Shown piece by piece: positions 47,871-62,400 of a stretch of 64,000 bases of DNA. The notes beneath the pieces are model-generated. The model saw only the letters and a list, made by a program, of their open reading frames with translations, searched no databases and had not been told where the DNA came from. The first letter of the stretch is position 1; every line of letters starts with the position of its first letter. Source of the DNA: Struthidea cinerea (lineage: Eukaryota; Chordata; Aves; Passeriformes; Corcoracidae); the NCBI GenBank assembly GCA_013397865.1, contig VZTI01005056.1, positions 233,038 to 297,037 of the forward strand. Direction: 5' to 3'. A program made the translations under genes and the position numbers.

Positions 47871-50800
47871 CACAAGGGAGAGAAAATAGGACTTTACTTA
47901 GTACTGGAAATGAAGTGTTAATTGCATATGCTAATGTTGCCTGGCACTAACAATGATATCCTTGGTGATTCCTGCCCGACAGCAATGCCTCCTCTCTCTC
48001 CCACCTATGCCACCTCTTTCTCCCACCTGAAAAGAGGTCAGTCTGCTCACTGCAGTGTTTACTTGAGGTCTAAACTGAATCTGTCCTTAAACAAATATTG
48101 TAGCAGTAAGCCATAAATAAATAAGTAAACAGAAGTTTGTACAGACCATTAGAAAACCCCCACCCAAGCTCAGAAATCAGCCAAAATTTTTAGTGTTACT
48201 TCCTAACAGAGAAGACTAACCCCTGCTGCCAGAATGTTGAGTGTACTTTCCTTTGACACACTATTATCACACCTGCCTTGCTGCTCTTTTGACCTTGCCA
48301 TTGTCCTGCCTTTTCTCTCTTGAAAAACAAATGGAAAAAAACCTAAAAAACAAACCAGCTTAATTTGGGACCAGGAACAACAGCTGCAGAAATGCCAGTA
48401 TCTGCAGATACCTGCCCCTTGGTTGTTGGCCAGCAGCTGACTGGGGCATTCAAAGAGGAAGGTGTATGAGTGAGGAGGTCAGTTCTGGAGTATTCATTCT
48501 TCTTACCCAGACTGCTTCTCTGGATCCAAGAGAAAATAGCAGCTTGCAGGAGTCCACGTCACGTGAACGAAAAGTGAGACGCTTGTGATGAGTGTACCCA
48601 TAGCTCAGGTAGAAAAATGTAGCCCTAGGCATAGCTCTACACTAGGCTCTTTCTGTTCTCTCATAGTTCATCTGGAGTGACAGCTCTCCTCCTCAAAACA
48701 AACACAACCCTGGTGCCAGGGTATGAACCTGCTGCTCACAGTCTGGGCTTGAATATTTTTCTAATATCTATGGCATTTCAGAGCGCTTGGGATGTCTGTA
48801 CTGTAGTCTTTTCTTGTCTGCAGCCAGGTTGGTATTAATTCCTTAACGTGGCAGTAGATGTGGACTGAACACCCCACTGGAGATGCATGGGACAATTCAA
48901 ACCTTTCAGTGTGAATAAAGACTGGGAATGGGATAAAATGGGACATTACCATGCTGGATTTTACTTCTCTGTAGATAGAGCACTCTTGGGGATTAGGCTC
49001 TTTCTCAACTTTCCCCAGTCTCACAATTTACCTCCTTTTTTCACATACTGATACAATGTGGTCAGTGTAGTTGGTGAAAGGCAGGAGCATCTGGGACGGT
49101 AAAGTGAATCAACTAATTTGTAAGGTATAGACAAAAACTAGTTGAAAAATAAATAGTAAGGCCTTTGGCATCTTACAGGTATCTGTGAAAGAGATTGCTT
49201 GTACAAGCACACCCAACACTGTGGGGTTAGATTGGAGGTTCAAAGGACTTGCTTCATGGATGTAGAAAGCACATAGTGCTCTGGAGCACCATGGCTGGGC
49301 TGATCATACCTAGCTAAGTATTGGCTAACATTCTAGATCTTCCCAAGAAGCAGAGAATCATAACCTTTTTTGGTTTTATTTAGATGGTCTCTGTTCCTGC
49401 AGAGATTGTTTGTTATGATATATGACTTTGCGGGGTATGTTACAGCTGTTATCTTGGAGATTTGCCGGTAACTTTGTTTTAATACTCTGACGCACTGTTC
49501 CAATTCCAGTGGGGGTAGCAGACTGATATAGATATTGAAGTATTTCCTCTGTTTATTTTTCTGGCTCTTTTTAACTAATTCAGGCTTACCACACTGATTT
49601 AAGAAGCATAGTAGGTGTTGGTTGGCATAATGGTCCTAATATTGGTCTACAGAATGTATTGGTATTGGATATTTTAACTTTTTAAAATGTGAAATTACTA
49701 GCTCCTCTATATTCATCTTTATTTTTATTTCGTTTATTTGTTTTAATTCGTATTTATCTGACAGATCAGGATAATTTTCAGAATCCAGATTATGGAAGTT
49801 CAATAGAGTTCCAGGTTCTGAATAGGAAATGAGGTACCATCTGCAATTTTAAAGTATTTTTTTTCTGTCAGTCTCTGAAATTTCTCTAGCTTACTGGTTC
49901 CTGGAGAAACAAAGCCAAAGAAGCACTACCATTAGCACTAGGTCATGAAAATACATTTTGGTGATTTTAACTTTAAATGTTCTTTCACAATATTGGAATG
50001 CTTTAGCTCATATCATACTAAATCTGACCTCATGGGAAGTCATGGAAAGCTGCTCCTAACCGCTCTTTCAGTTGAAGAATTGAATTCGTAGCAGCCATCT
50101 GTTTCCCAAGCCTACCAACTTACAAAAGTGAATTATATAACAGGTTAAAACAAACTTCTGCCTTTAATGAGTTAAAGTGCTGTTTGTCCAGCTTGTTAGT
50201 CCTTTTTTTCTTCAGCCAGTTAACAATTCTTTACAAGCTCTACCATAACACTGAAGACATATATAAATGTGCTTTGTGTTTTTTCTTGCTGTCCCATAGC
50301 AGCTCCCTCATTAAGTCTACGGACCTGTACACAGTTCTTCACCTCTGATTTACTTGTATTCTGTTGTCTCTAAGAATAATTTTATTCATCCCAGTCCAAT
50401 GATTGAGCCTGTTTAGTTTGTAGTTTGGAGATTTTTTTTAACAGCCAAAACCAAAGAAATAGGCATATTGCAGGACAGTTTTTCTTCTGTGTGTGTCTGT
50501 CTTTCCAGATTTATTAAATTAATGTCTAGAATATAGTGTAGGTCTCCAGGTGCCTTTGAATATGCAGCCTTAGGAAGTTTTAAAGTATGAAGATAATTTT
50601 CACTTGGGAAACTGTAAAAACGATACAATTACTTTCTTAGATCTCCTGCCAGGCTTTTTTATAGGCAGGCTTATATAGGTAGGTCTCTTTAGGTATTAAG
50701 TTTTTGCCAAATACTTCTTTTCTTCTGGTGCTAGTATATATACGGCATGGAAGCATGCTGACAAACTAAAGAATTCATACATAAAATTACCCATTTTAAA

Positions 50801-53800
50801 TTTTAGTGGGTAGTCTGCAGTATTAGTCTGCAGGTGAGCTGATTACAACTAAGATCCTGACTGCACTTTCTTGCAGTCTGCATAAAATATCTCTGCTGTA
50901 TTCAACAAGGAGAGTGCTGCTGAAATTGGGACTAAAAATCCTGGTTGTGTTCCCTAAACACTGAGAAAAAATTCTACAGTTAAAAGTGAGAAAGTTAAAT
51001 CCACCTGACTGATAGGTGTTTGCTTTAGGAAAGACTGAAGAGCCATGCATGTGTATCCCACATTAGGAATAAATAAACAAGATCGTATCTCATAGATCTG
51101 CTATTTTCCCCTTTCCTGAAGACTTTGACAGAGCCTGACTATACTAGCAGGTGTCACTCACATCTCTGAGAACAGTGCAAACGAGTTCCTGAGATCATTC
51201 CTGCTGATGCGTGATGTTGAGGTGTCCTCTATCCAGCCACAAATCCTACTCGCAAACACACACAATAGAGCCAAGCAAATCAAATCTGCTAAGTTCTTGG
51301 TTATTAGAATACCTTCTTGCATTAATCTAGAAATAAATTTTAAACCATACAAAGGAATTTCATGCTTAAATATACCTAAACCAATTATGATTATTTAACA
51401 TCTTATTGTTTGTGAAAAGAATACTATCAAAACTAGTACGAATTTTTTTAAAAAAAGGACAGCAGCTTTGATATAGAAACAACTAGATGGTGCTCCTCTG
51501 CTTTGGAATTTGTCAGGGCTGCAACACAGGTGATTTCGAGCTGGAATACGTGATCTCTAGAAGAAACTGTGTAATCAGAATCATCCTGTTCATGTTTGTT
51601 ACAGACGCCTAGAAACATTTGCTGAGTTACAATTAAGGTTGTAATTTAGCAAAGATGGAACAATTGCTTTGCAAAACATTACAGCCTTTTCTTATAGTAA
51701 ATCGAGTACTTAGAAGGGTAATTATGCACACATATATGTTTTGTAATGTAAGTATAATGCATATAATATATGCAATAGCATTTCCTTTAAAGACAATACA
51801 ATCGCATTCCTTTTAAAAATACAATGAAACATTTTAAAATTATTTATTCTTAAGAGATTTTAACTAATTAATTATGTTACTTTTTAAAAGCAATCCTAGT
51901 TACAGTGACAGCCACAAAGAAGGAAAAAATCCTAGAACAGTGACAATATCTGAATATTTGATGCCCAAAAGTTAAGCTATCTTTAAGTGAAATATGACAT
52001 TCAAAAGGATGACATTAACTTAACAATCACAACTGCTATTTAAAATTATGTATCTCCTAAAGTGCTAGGACATCCTAAGATGAGAGAACAGATTTTTTCT
52101 GTTTTCTGGTCATTTAGTATGTGCCCCTGATTATGTGTTATATGTAGTCCATGTTATGACTTGGGAGGTTGTGCATACTTTCTCAGATTTTGCTGATATT
52201 TGGTGGCAAGATTAACAGTCAAGATGAAAACCTATGGGCCAGGATATTAAAACAGACTGATGAAAGGCAATAGAAAGGGACAGAGATTCATGTTGTTGTC
52301 TTAGTAATGAACAACTGCCCATTTTTTTTTACATAGTAGGAAGATAATCATGTCTTTTGGATGGAAGTGTTAAAGAGAAATTTGCAAAGCCGTTCTCAGC
52401 TGTTTATTTCAAAAAGCTGGAATATTTTGAACAAGTGAATGAAAGTTACTATGTCAGTGTAGGTATCTTAGGGCATGTAAAAAATCACGGTAACGTGTTT
52501 GATGTGTGAGGCATTGCCCCTTCTCCTCTCACTCATATATAAGAAAATAATTTAGTTTGTATAAATTTTATAGCACTGAAAAATGCCTTATCTTCTTCAT
52601 AATTTATCACTTATTTACATACCAATAATAAAATATAAAGTTTCTGAAAATACTTTGAACTATTGTACATTTTATCTACTTATATTCTTGTAATATGAAG
52701 CAGCATTGCCACTTTTATGCTCTGGCATCATTTAATGTGCACAGTTCTGTAGAACTTGTTATTTATCATGCTGAAAGATAAATACATCCCCCATATAAAA
52801 AAGGAAAATGACAAAATGCTACTGTTTTGCTGCATGTACTTGAGAAGTGTGTTATTTTCCAACAGAAAATGTTAGCTCTGTATAATTTTACTAAAAGCAG
52901 GAGATGGTGAATTTTTCAAGCTGCTACTGAGGCAGTTTCCTGTTTTTACTGATGACCATGTCAAGTAATCATGTTCATAAACCAATCAAACTCAAATTAA
53001 TAATATCTTTTCCTTAGTGATCCCAGAGTAATGGCCTATAGTAGTATGTGATTAAGTAGTACATTAAGTTTTTCTAGCCATACTGGTCATTTGTCACTGC
53101 CAGATGTAGAGAATAAGGTGAACTTCAATCTTGTAGACCCCTGTCTTGGTACTGGGATCCAGCATTTTTTTAACAAATTGAGAAGGCTAGAGCTTGGAAA
53201 ATAGCACATAAAGAATGGGCATTCCTTCTCTGGACACTTGACTGTATTACCTTCTGATTACTTCTTTATTAAGTAATTTATTGAATTACTAGGAGGCTCT
53301 TCAACTGATGGGGTAGGCTTTATACAAAATACTTCCTATGCCTTCTCCATGGTGACAGGACAAGCACCAGGGCATTATCCAGCTACTCCCCTCACTCCAG
53401 ACTTCTGCCACACTTGTAATCTCCTGGTGCAGTCAGATCCTATCTTTGCCCCCATTTTTTTGCTTAGTTCCAGTCTTTGCTTCTCCATTAGTCTTCTTCC
53501 TGTGCCTGCAGTCCTGCAGCCATGGCACAGTATGTGACTTGCCCCAGTTCCCTCTAGTGGCAGAGCTCCTGCTGAGATCTGTACCACTGCCTCACCACTT
53601 GCCCTTTCCAGATCCCTTCCCAATCTCAATGTCCCAATGCCTTCACAGCTAATTTTGCTCACTAACCCCTTTAGCTCTTTCTACTTGCATCCTATTCCCT
53701 GACTCGTTCTTTTCCTTGTCTTGCCATGTTTTCTAACCCAGTTGAGGTTTCACTTTCTAGTTTCTACTATTGTGTGATTTTCATTACCTACAGCAGTTCT

Positions 53801-56800
53801 AGTTTCAATTTTGAACTGCTCTCCCTCCTATTTTTTTAGTCCTAATTCACTCTTTCATGTCCATTTAGGTTCATTTGTTTCTTTTCCCATTTTGAATGTC
53901 CACAGTTCCTCAGTGCTCAGTGAATGCAGAGGAGAGTGCTCATGCTCTATGTACAGATGAATAGAATTTGCTCCTGGGCTCCTCGTGGTCCACAGCCATC
54001 CGAACTATCAGAAAGTGTTACTCTGCACTGGCTGAAGCTGCCTCACCTAGCAGAGACAGCATCTACACCAACCCAAAGCTGTTAAGATCAAAAGTTTCTA
54101 CAGAGCATGTGTAAATGGCAACATTCCAAGTTTTCCAACCTGGGTAATTTTAGATACATTTGCCTGAAGCTGGATAAGGCACATTTCAGAAATATGTCTT
54201 AAGTCAAAGCATTTGAGTACCAGATCTTCACAGGACAAATAGCCCTCAAAATACTTTTTCCTTGAGTTTATAATATAACTTACCCTCAGGAGAAGCTAAC
54301 TAAACTGGACAAGGACTTTTCCAAAGAGTTTATTCTCTGAATTAAAATGTTTCAGTTGGGACTGGTAATCTTTTGCCAGATTATATGCAGTTAAGTGCAG
54401 AGTACTAGGGAAATGTCAACCAAAGTGAATAACAAGCAGACCCACTGTTCTTATCTATAAAAATGCAAGAAATTGCCTGATGTAGATAAGTAATTTAGCA
54501 TACATGTATATTACTTTAGTGTTCAATCCCCCACCCTAATGTTACCTGTCTTCTTTGTCTTTAAAGATGCTAAACACTGTCTTGGACAGTCTGACAGTGG
54601 TCTCAAGGTTCAGTGGTAATGCTAATATAAGAGAATCATGATAAATCTGTCAATCACTTGGGACATCCTGGGAAATACATTCCCTACTCCTTATTTTGAA
54701 GTTTAGGACTAGAAGGTGTGTGAGCAACCATTTATTTTCCATTCTACTTTAATCCATTTGGATACAACCTTAGGGATTTTTTTTTATCCTCTCTCCTTTA
54801 GACCTAATGATAATTAATTTAAAGTTTTGAACCCAAAGGTGTAATAACCATTCAGCAGCCACAGTTCCAATTTTACACTGACAGAGGTGGGTGTTCTTAC
54901 CACTTATGTTTCCCAAGTTTCCCTCGGCTTTCGTTATAGCTAATTGAAAGGCTTCTTTTATGGATGGTTCAGAGTTGTATCCTAATTAAACTGTTCTGAT
55001 TTTTTCACTTAAGAACTTTATTTTCTCCATTGATTTTAGACACAACCCATAGAGATTTTTCTCACAAAGCTTTTAAACTCACCTCTTCTATGAATAAGTC
55101 ATCCTCTATTGGATGCTGAGTGTGTTCCATGTCATAATATGGTGATTATCTAGGGAATATTCAAAATTATTTTAAATAGTAGTCAATACTAGTCAATGAG
55201 TCAATTAATTAAATCAATACCTCATATTGATTTAATTAATTGCTGTCTTACCCCAGTGATAAATTACTGAATATTTACAGCATTGTAATTGCCTTAAAAC
55301 ATGCGTAACAAGCAAAATAAACTTTTCTATCCTGTAAATTGCATGGAATTCTGTACCATTGCTGACTAAAAAAATATCCCCAAATCTTTACAGGTTTGAA
55401 GTCTGCATTGTCATACTTCCTAAACACAAAGGCACTGCCTTTGAAGCAGTATTCAATATTGAATCAATTTCTGGCCTTAAACATTAATAATATTTTAATT
55501 TCAGTATTTTTATACCAAATACTGCACTAATGAGGCTGGCATTTCAACATCTTTTTTTTCCTTTCTATTTTGAATACAGGGATAATCTTGTCACATGGAT
55601 GCAGATTATTCTGTTGGTTTACCTTTGTAAAAATTGTTCTTCATATCAAGCTGTAATAAATATGCAAAAGTCCATGCAAAATTGAAGAAACAAAATGTCT
55701 TTACTAAAATATCTTTTCAGTTTGAACCAGAAAATTTTATTTTATGTAGAAAGAGTAAACCCACTACTTGCTACAGATTTTGTTTTTGTAGATTCTTTGT
55801 ACTGCATGAAAGGTCTTATGCACAGTCATAAGTTAATTGGTATTTGTATGTTATTTTTATTTGCCATCTGTTTGTTCAGGCTTATCTGACTTGCATTTAT
55901 TTATTTATTTTTGCTCAAATTAAATATTATGGGATTGTTTTTAAATTTCTTTTGATCATGCTTTATCCAGGTCTTTTTCTCTTTTGATCATGAACAGAAA
56001 TATAAAACAATCTATTTGTGAAATCCTTTCAAATAAAGATAAAACAGATACATATCCAAAATACCTTTCCCAATATGGAAAGCACAGAGGGAATGCATCA
56101 CCTCTTTCAAAGTTAACCTTGTACATATTCAAGGAATGTAAATAGGAAAAAAACCAAGAGAGTAAGCAAAAAATTGTCTTCAAACTGTTGTTTAAAGGAC
56201 CTTCAAGGTGATATAAAGTGTTTTAGACTGGTGATATGACGTGCTTAGGATGCTCATACATAACATCTATATTTTTATTACAGTGCTGTGTAAACAAGTT
56301 TCATTAGACATTTGGCTAACTTATCTTGCATGCAGCAGAGTTTTTTTTTCTGCTTTAAATTCTGACTTAGAAAGAATCTGGTCCTGCAGTTTGTACCTGA
56401 GCAAATTTTAAATGTGTTTTTCTTGCCTTCATAAGTATCCTAGAATGAGTTCATCCTAGAAGTTTCCTGCAGAATGGAATAATTAAATGGTAAATAAAGG
56501 TCAGAAAAAAAGACTCTACTTCCTTTAAAGTGAAAAATGTTAATATTTAAATATTAGCATTAGTGCTTTTTCATTTATTCATTAGTTCAGGATTCCAACT
56601 AATGGTCAGAGAGAAATGGAGGTAGAATACATTTATATTCTGCTTTTATCTTTGTCTTCTCAACCACAAGGAATCTTTCTGATTTATTTTAATATCATCA
56701 TGCATCTCTTGAAGTTCAAAATTCAAATCTACATCAAAGAAACCTTCCTTCTCTGCCCAAGTACCTTTGCCATATTTTTATGATAGTCCAATTATTTGAC

Positions 56801-57649
56801 CTACTTTTACATAAAGACATAGTATCAAGCAGGACATTAGGGGGTATTTACAATGACTAGCTTCAGGCACAGGAGGCTAATTTCTCTAGACTTCCTCAGT
56901 GTTTAGTAGAGATCCATTTATGAAATACTTCAGAGTAGGAGCCTAGTTTAATTTGTTCTGACGTGCCTTCTAGAGAAAATGTTCTCCCTTGTTTAAAGGG
57001 CTTCTGGCTCCTGTATAGCCTGTCCTACCCTCTGTCTGTACTTGTTAATTTGAGGTTATGTTTCCAAATCTGTACTTTACAATGGATAGACTTTCAAACA
57101 TTTTGAAAGCCCCAAATTCATTTTGATGAACATTTTCAGGTGTCATATTTTCTTAATAGACTTCCCACCTTGGTATAAATGGTTGTATATGTAGTTAGGG
57201 CCCAATTATGACATATCAATTAAAAAAAATCATCATACATATATTATTAATCATAAGAAGTATATGCAATATATAATCCATGTTGTCTATATTGCCCATA
57301 TTACATATCCTATGCAAATGTTAACCCCCACTCACTCTTCATACTTAGACTCTAGTGCAGTCTTCTAATTTCAGGTCACATTTTTGAAGAGCTGAGTATA
57401 TAGTGATTAATGAGCCTCTCTCTTCTCTCTACTATTATTTCTTTAGTGAAAGTACGAACATTAAACAGGAGAAGTTGCATGAACATATACGTATTTCAAA
57501 AAGTAAGTATGTGCTTCCTCAAGTTTTCCATTTTTGTTTGAAGATGTCTCTCATGGGACCCTGCCAAGCAGATTCATGACAATCTGAAATTTGCTTTCCT
57601 TAGGTCTTTCCTTAGGGTTGTGATTCTACTATTTGTTTTGCTCACTTTT
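47871..57649. other. Intergenic, no gene recognised
   Basis: Nearly 10 kb of AT-rich sequence. Notable only for the perfect palindrome at 55202-55242 and a C/T-rich patch at 53340-53680. No CR1, LTR, exon or RNA gene was recognised. Confidence 0.45.
55202..55242. repeat. Perfect 18-bp inverted repeat, 5-nt loop
   Basis: The left arm CAATTAATTAAATCAATA (55202-55219) is exactly complementary in reverse to the right arm (55225-55242); the loop is CCTCA. The arms are AT-rich but not simple TA repeats. No flanking transposon ends were recognised. Confidence 0.92.
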
Positions 57650-58230
57650 TCTCTGAATTTTAAACTCCACAATCTTAAAGTCACTGCAGCCAAGGCTGCC
57701 CTTGACCTTCACATCCTTGGCCAGTTCTAGACCTCTGTTAGAGGTCTAGCAGAGCATATCCCTAATTAGTTGTTCCCCTTCATTAGGAACAACTCAACTT
57801 TTTGACAACACACCCAAGAAATCTCCCGGATTGTTTGCACCAAGCTGTATGTTTTCCCAGCAGATATCAGAGTGGCTGAAGTCCCGGTGCTACCAGGGCA
57901 AGTGAAAGCGTTGTGTCTAAAGAAACTTTTGTCTTGATATTTCTGATGAGATGATATATAACAGATACATACCACAATGTCACCTGTGTTAATCTGTCCT
58001 CTGATGTAAAAAACTTGCACAAAAAGCTATTGCAACACTTAATCATGGGAGCTGTTCCACGACACTTCTCTATCTGATATAATTTCTCTACAGAAACACA
58101 AGAACTGGTAATTCCTCTTGATGTTTCTCACACTGCATGCATTTGTGTAGAAGCACTTGTTACAGGCCCCCATTCATGACAGTCATAGCAGCAGAGTGCA
58201 AGAATCTCCCCCTTCATGTTTTCCTCTGGA
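57650..58230 (-). mobile_element. CR1 LINE internal fragment (ORF2 endonuclease)
   Basis: Reverse complement of CR1 ORF2. The minus strand encodes a piece with TGDIVVCICYI, corresponding to the TGDIVVGVCYRPP block of the CR1 endonuclease, and further on the degraded GDFNHPDICW region (plus strand AGCAGATATCAGAGTGGC). It also shares the block CACTGCAGCCAAGGCTG with the CR1 copy in intron 8. No 3' tail is present. Frame breaks show it is dead. Confidence 0.8.
57727..57749. repeat. 10-bp inverted repeat within CR1 fragment
   Basis: CTAGACCTCT (57727-57736) and AGAGGTCTAG (57740-57749) are perfect complements around GTT. It probably arose by local rearrangement of the CR1 sequence. Confidence 0.7.
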
Positions 58231-61200
58231 CACATTCTCTTCTCCCCCTGGCTTCCACTTTTCTTCATATTGTAATAACTCTAATTATGTGTTTAGTACA
58301 GAAGGGGAAAATATTCTTTAAATGAAAGCAGTAAAGAGAGAATTAAAATAGCACATTCATGCTCCTATGAAGTAAGCAAGCGTATGGGCCCTGATGCAGC
58401 AACAGTTATATATTCCTGTAAAGAATATTTTATACACATACTCTTGTAAAGTGTTTCACCATATGATGCAGAATAGCTAAATATACTTAAAACACTGGAA
58501 ATACAATCTGCTTAGGAGAGGGATTTGTACATTGTGCTATCATTGTTAATGTCTCCGCAAATAAAGTCTTTTAGTTATCCTTGGCAAAGTCCAAGGTTTT
58601 GGTAAGATAATACTTGAAAAGGGATGTTTTCCTTTTTAAAGTATTAAATTCTGAAAATATATATAGTTCAGGATTAACCTTCTAAATTGTGAGAAGTACT
58701 TGGATCAATTCTTGATATACCAAGGTGCTTCAAATTCAGTGTTTATTTGTGACGTGTCCCTGTCATAGTATTATTACCTGGCATGCTTTGAAACCTGTTA
58801 TTGCACTTGTACTCTGTGCAGGAAAACTAGAGTAACTGCACTTTTAGTGTAGACCTCAAAAGACAATATGCACCAATTTAAGTATCCACTCAAATCTCAC
58901 CTCATCTATTGAAACAGGTTCTAAATGAACATAAAGGTCAGACAGGAGGGTTTTTTTTTTGCTTCTGTGTGCAGGGGTTGTTTTCATTCTATGCATGTTT
59001 ATAGGTACATTGCTGAGTCCTCTGTGTATCTGGTATGTTTCCATCTTTTTTAATTACATCAACAGAGAAAAAGAGCTTACAATGGTTTAAAATGCTAGAC
59101 CAGTTCTTACTTATCTCACTTCTGTCCAGATCAGCAAATAAGAAAAAGAACACATTCTTCATAATTCTGAAGACAAATTCCTGTTTGGTATGAAACTGTT
59201 AAAGCAGCAGGAAAAAAAAAAGTGACCTAAGGATGTCAACCTTTCCCTCCCACAAAGTCAGAATAGCCTTCTCCAAGCACCTGTCCCAGCTGTCCTCATA
59301 GGAATAGCAGAGCATGGAAGAGGTGAAGGCAGGCTCTGACAGATTGTTGGCTGCCATGACATTTGGCAGAAGCCAGAATAAATCACATAATCTTTGATCA
59401 GGAGAAATTAGATTGCCTAGGAAAAGACCAGCAGAGGGTAGAAAGGCAGTTTTATCTTCAACTGGACAAAGCACAAATTCAGAATATTCTTCCCCTTTTT
59501 CTCAGCTTTACAAACAAAACTAGGAATACTTTTTCCAGCGTAGCATATTGGAAGACATTGTTTTCCACAAGGGTACTGCACTTGGTTGGGAGAAAAAGAC
59601 TTGTGAACGTGGGTAAGTGCTCAAAGGAATCTCCAGTGTCAATTTCCTCTCTTCAAGTCTATTTTCTTTCTCTCCTGTGTTTTCTCAAGGCATGTGTTTC
59701 TTCTTTGTTTATGTACAATGACTTCTTCTGTCCTCTTCCCTACTCTGCCTACGCAACAGCATTTTCCTTTTTATGTTTTATTCTTTCACCTCTCAAGCCC
59801 TTCACCTCCTCCAAATGTGTTGCTTCTGCATCAAGATGGAAAAGCACAACCACAGGGGAAAAAAGAAAGCAGTTAGTTCTTCAAAGAACTAGACTGCAGC
59901 CTCACTCCCAAACCTGGGTACGTATTTCTGGGTATGAAAGAAAAGCAGATGAAAGGCTGGTGAGATTTTTTGGACTGTTGCATTGTTAAGGCAGAAAACT
60001 CATAGGAGAAAAGAGAGGAGCTACTAAGGAAGGACCAGTCTTGGCAATGTGGTCCTAACAAAGGAAGCTTTTGGGACTGAGAATTCCAGGGCAGAGTTGT
60101 AAGAGACTTATTTAGTTCTCTGGTTTCTATTTTTCATATATTGATGTAAATAAAGAAGATTGCATTATCAGCATCTCCTCACACAAACAATCTGCAAGTT
60201 CCAAAGTCTTAGATCAAATAAGAGGTAACAGTATATATTTATGCAGAGTGAATAATACATGAATCCCTTGCTCTCCAAGTGCAATATTGTGTTCTTTAGA
60301 ACATCATTCATTAATCTATATGGCACAGTGAGAGCAGGTCAATATGTTTGAAGATAATTAGGAATTGATTAGCACATGAGAAGCCAAATGAAGAGACACA
60401 TTTTCCCTAATGACTGAAATTGTTGAATAGACTAGACCTAGGTGCAATCTCCTTGGATAGTGGTTGCATGCACCAGCTGTTTATGCTTATTTGGTAGTCT
60501 ATTATGATTCTTACATGCTTTTAGTCACTAATTTTCAGGATACAATCTGACATACTTGTGGATTTTACCTCTACTCTTGGTTTCTACAAATAGAACTTTG
60601 CATTTTGATTAGTTAGTTCTACGCTGTTTAAATAGAAGCCAAACCTAGCAAGTGAGAGAGACTGTTCTGCATGATTCCTTTTCCTCATCATTATTTATCA
60701 CTCTGCTCACTGTATGGTCATGTAATGATTTTTAACTAGCTCACTAATGAAAATTTTGGATAGAACCAAGCCTTGAACCAGCCCCTTTGGGACAGCCTGA
60801 AAAACACTCCCAGTCTATGGAAAACTCTTCAGAGATAAGAGTTCTTGAAGGTATTTCAGTAAGGTAGAATCTAATACTGGGTCTTAACCACATTGCCATT
60901 GTATCCAAGTTCTTAGCCTTCCTTGTCTGTCAGTCTTTTAGCATGATCACAGGAATGGTCTATTCCCTTTTCAGAGACTCTCTTGAATTTCCAGGATGAA
61001 TCTGTCTTTGCTTGCTTAGTAAGTTACTGCACTTTCAAAAGCTCACTTGCATAGGCAAGTTTTGCATATTAAAAATTTCCAAATAAGAATGATTTCTGGA
61101 ATTTTTGCACACTATTTCATCTCTCTTCATCTCTCTGATTCCACTTCATGAAATATAAAAACAAAACCAAAAACAATAAAGGCTACCCCATAACCTGGGT

Positions 61201-61889
61201 GGCTTTGCTGGGTGGTACAATATATAATACAGACCAGAGAGAATAGTGCACATCCTTCTAGATGACTCCAGGAGTCAGTCTAGGGTTCAAAGTATATATT
61301 GTCCATGGTAACTTTTAAACTATTTACCACATGCTTCATTGATAGTATATGATGCTCATTTATTAATCAAAGTGTAATGCAGCGCATGTAAAATAGTTTT
61401 CAAGTCTATATATTAAGGGTATATAATTCCATTTGTCAGTCTTATGAAAGAATGAAATCACTTTTGTTTGAAAGGGCCTGTTTTCCATAAAATCTAAATT
61501 CTTGACATTAATTGTATTCCTGTCTTAAGTTTTTGTGTTTCTCCACAATTTTGCTCAGTTATGAGGACAACCTAGTTATTTGTGTGCTGAAACCTTTTAT
61601 TTTTTTAATGATGTTTCCTTAGCTGATCACGTATCTATTCTGAAATTTCCCTACTTCCAAGTGTTTTTAATATGAATGTAAATCACACATGCTTTGTCAA
61701 CTGATCATTTTAAGACTCCTAACTATGAGACATGCCAATGTAAGCCTCTTTATCAGTCTTAGATGATAAGAAAAGTAATGAAAATTCATTCATTCAATCT
61801 GATCTTCATCTGAGCATTCAGATACATCACCATTTGGTAAGATACTAGTTAAAATGAGGAACAGTGAAATAGACAGAAATACAGGATAA
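58231..61889. other. Intergenic, mostly unrecognised; possible old CR1 at 60740-61020
   Basis: AT-rich sequence. A 208-codon plus-strand ORF at 59363-59989 has no recognisable motif and is treated as chance. The stretch 60740-61020 (around GAACCAGCCCCTTTGGGAC) faintly resembles old CR1-clade 3' sequence on the minus strand, but the match is weak. Confidence 0.35.
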
Positions 61890-62400
61890 CTGGCTAAAGA
61901 CAATATGACAACACATTGGTTGAAAGAATAACTGTGGTAAAAGAAAGGTTGTCTGTAGATTTCCTTGAGGATTGGTTTTGGAGGTTGATCTCATATAATG
62001 GTTTAATTAAGGATCTTGGCAGAAATAGTAGGAATGTGGTAATGAAATTTGCTTCTGAAAAAATTTGGGAAGTATTATCGATGAAAAGAAGAAATTGGAT
62101 GACCTAAAAGACTGCAGTAATAGAATAGTATTAAATTTAATAATGAAAAGTGCCAGGTAATGCATTTAGGGACTAATAACAAGAATTTCTTCCGGAAGCT
62201 AGGGACTGATCAGTTGGAAATGACAGCAAAGGACAATGATCTGGGTCAGCCGGGGTGTGGCAATAGGACAGATCTGTGGAAAGGGAACTTAGCACAAGTA
62301 TCTCGTAAACTATTTTCAGTAGAGAAAGGGAAGTATCAGTGCCACTGTGCCCTACACTGGTGAGATCTTCCTTTGGAATCCTCTTAAACAGCTCTATCTG
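61890..62400 (+). mobile_element. Ancient CR1/L3-type LINE remnant
   Basis: The plus strand carries typical blocks of an old amniote CR1-clade element: GTGCCAGGTAATGCATTTAG, GATCAGTTGGAAATGACAGC, and a block near AGTGCCACTGTGCCCTACAC. Upstream, AATGTGGTAATGAAATTTGC resembles the part encoding the FADDTK region of the reverse transcriptase. All frames are broken. Confidence 0.75.

Noticed and set aside
59363..59989. 208-codon plus-strand ORF in the intergenic half
   Set aside because: No motif or family is recognisable, there is no supporting promoter or splice signal, and the composition looks like translated non-coding sequence. It may merit a homology search but is not called.
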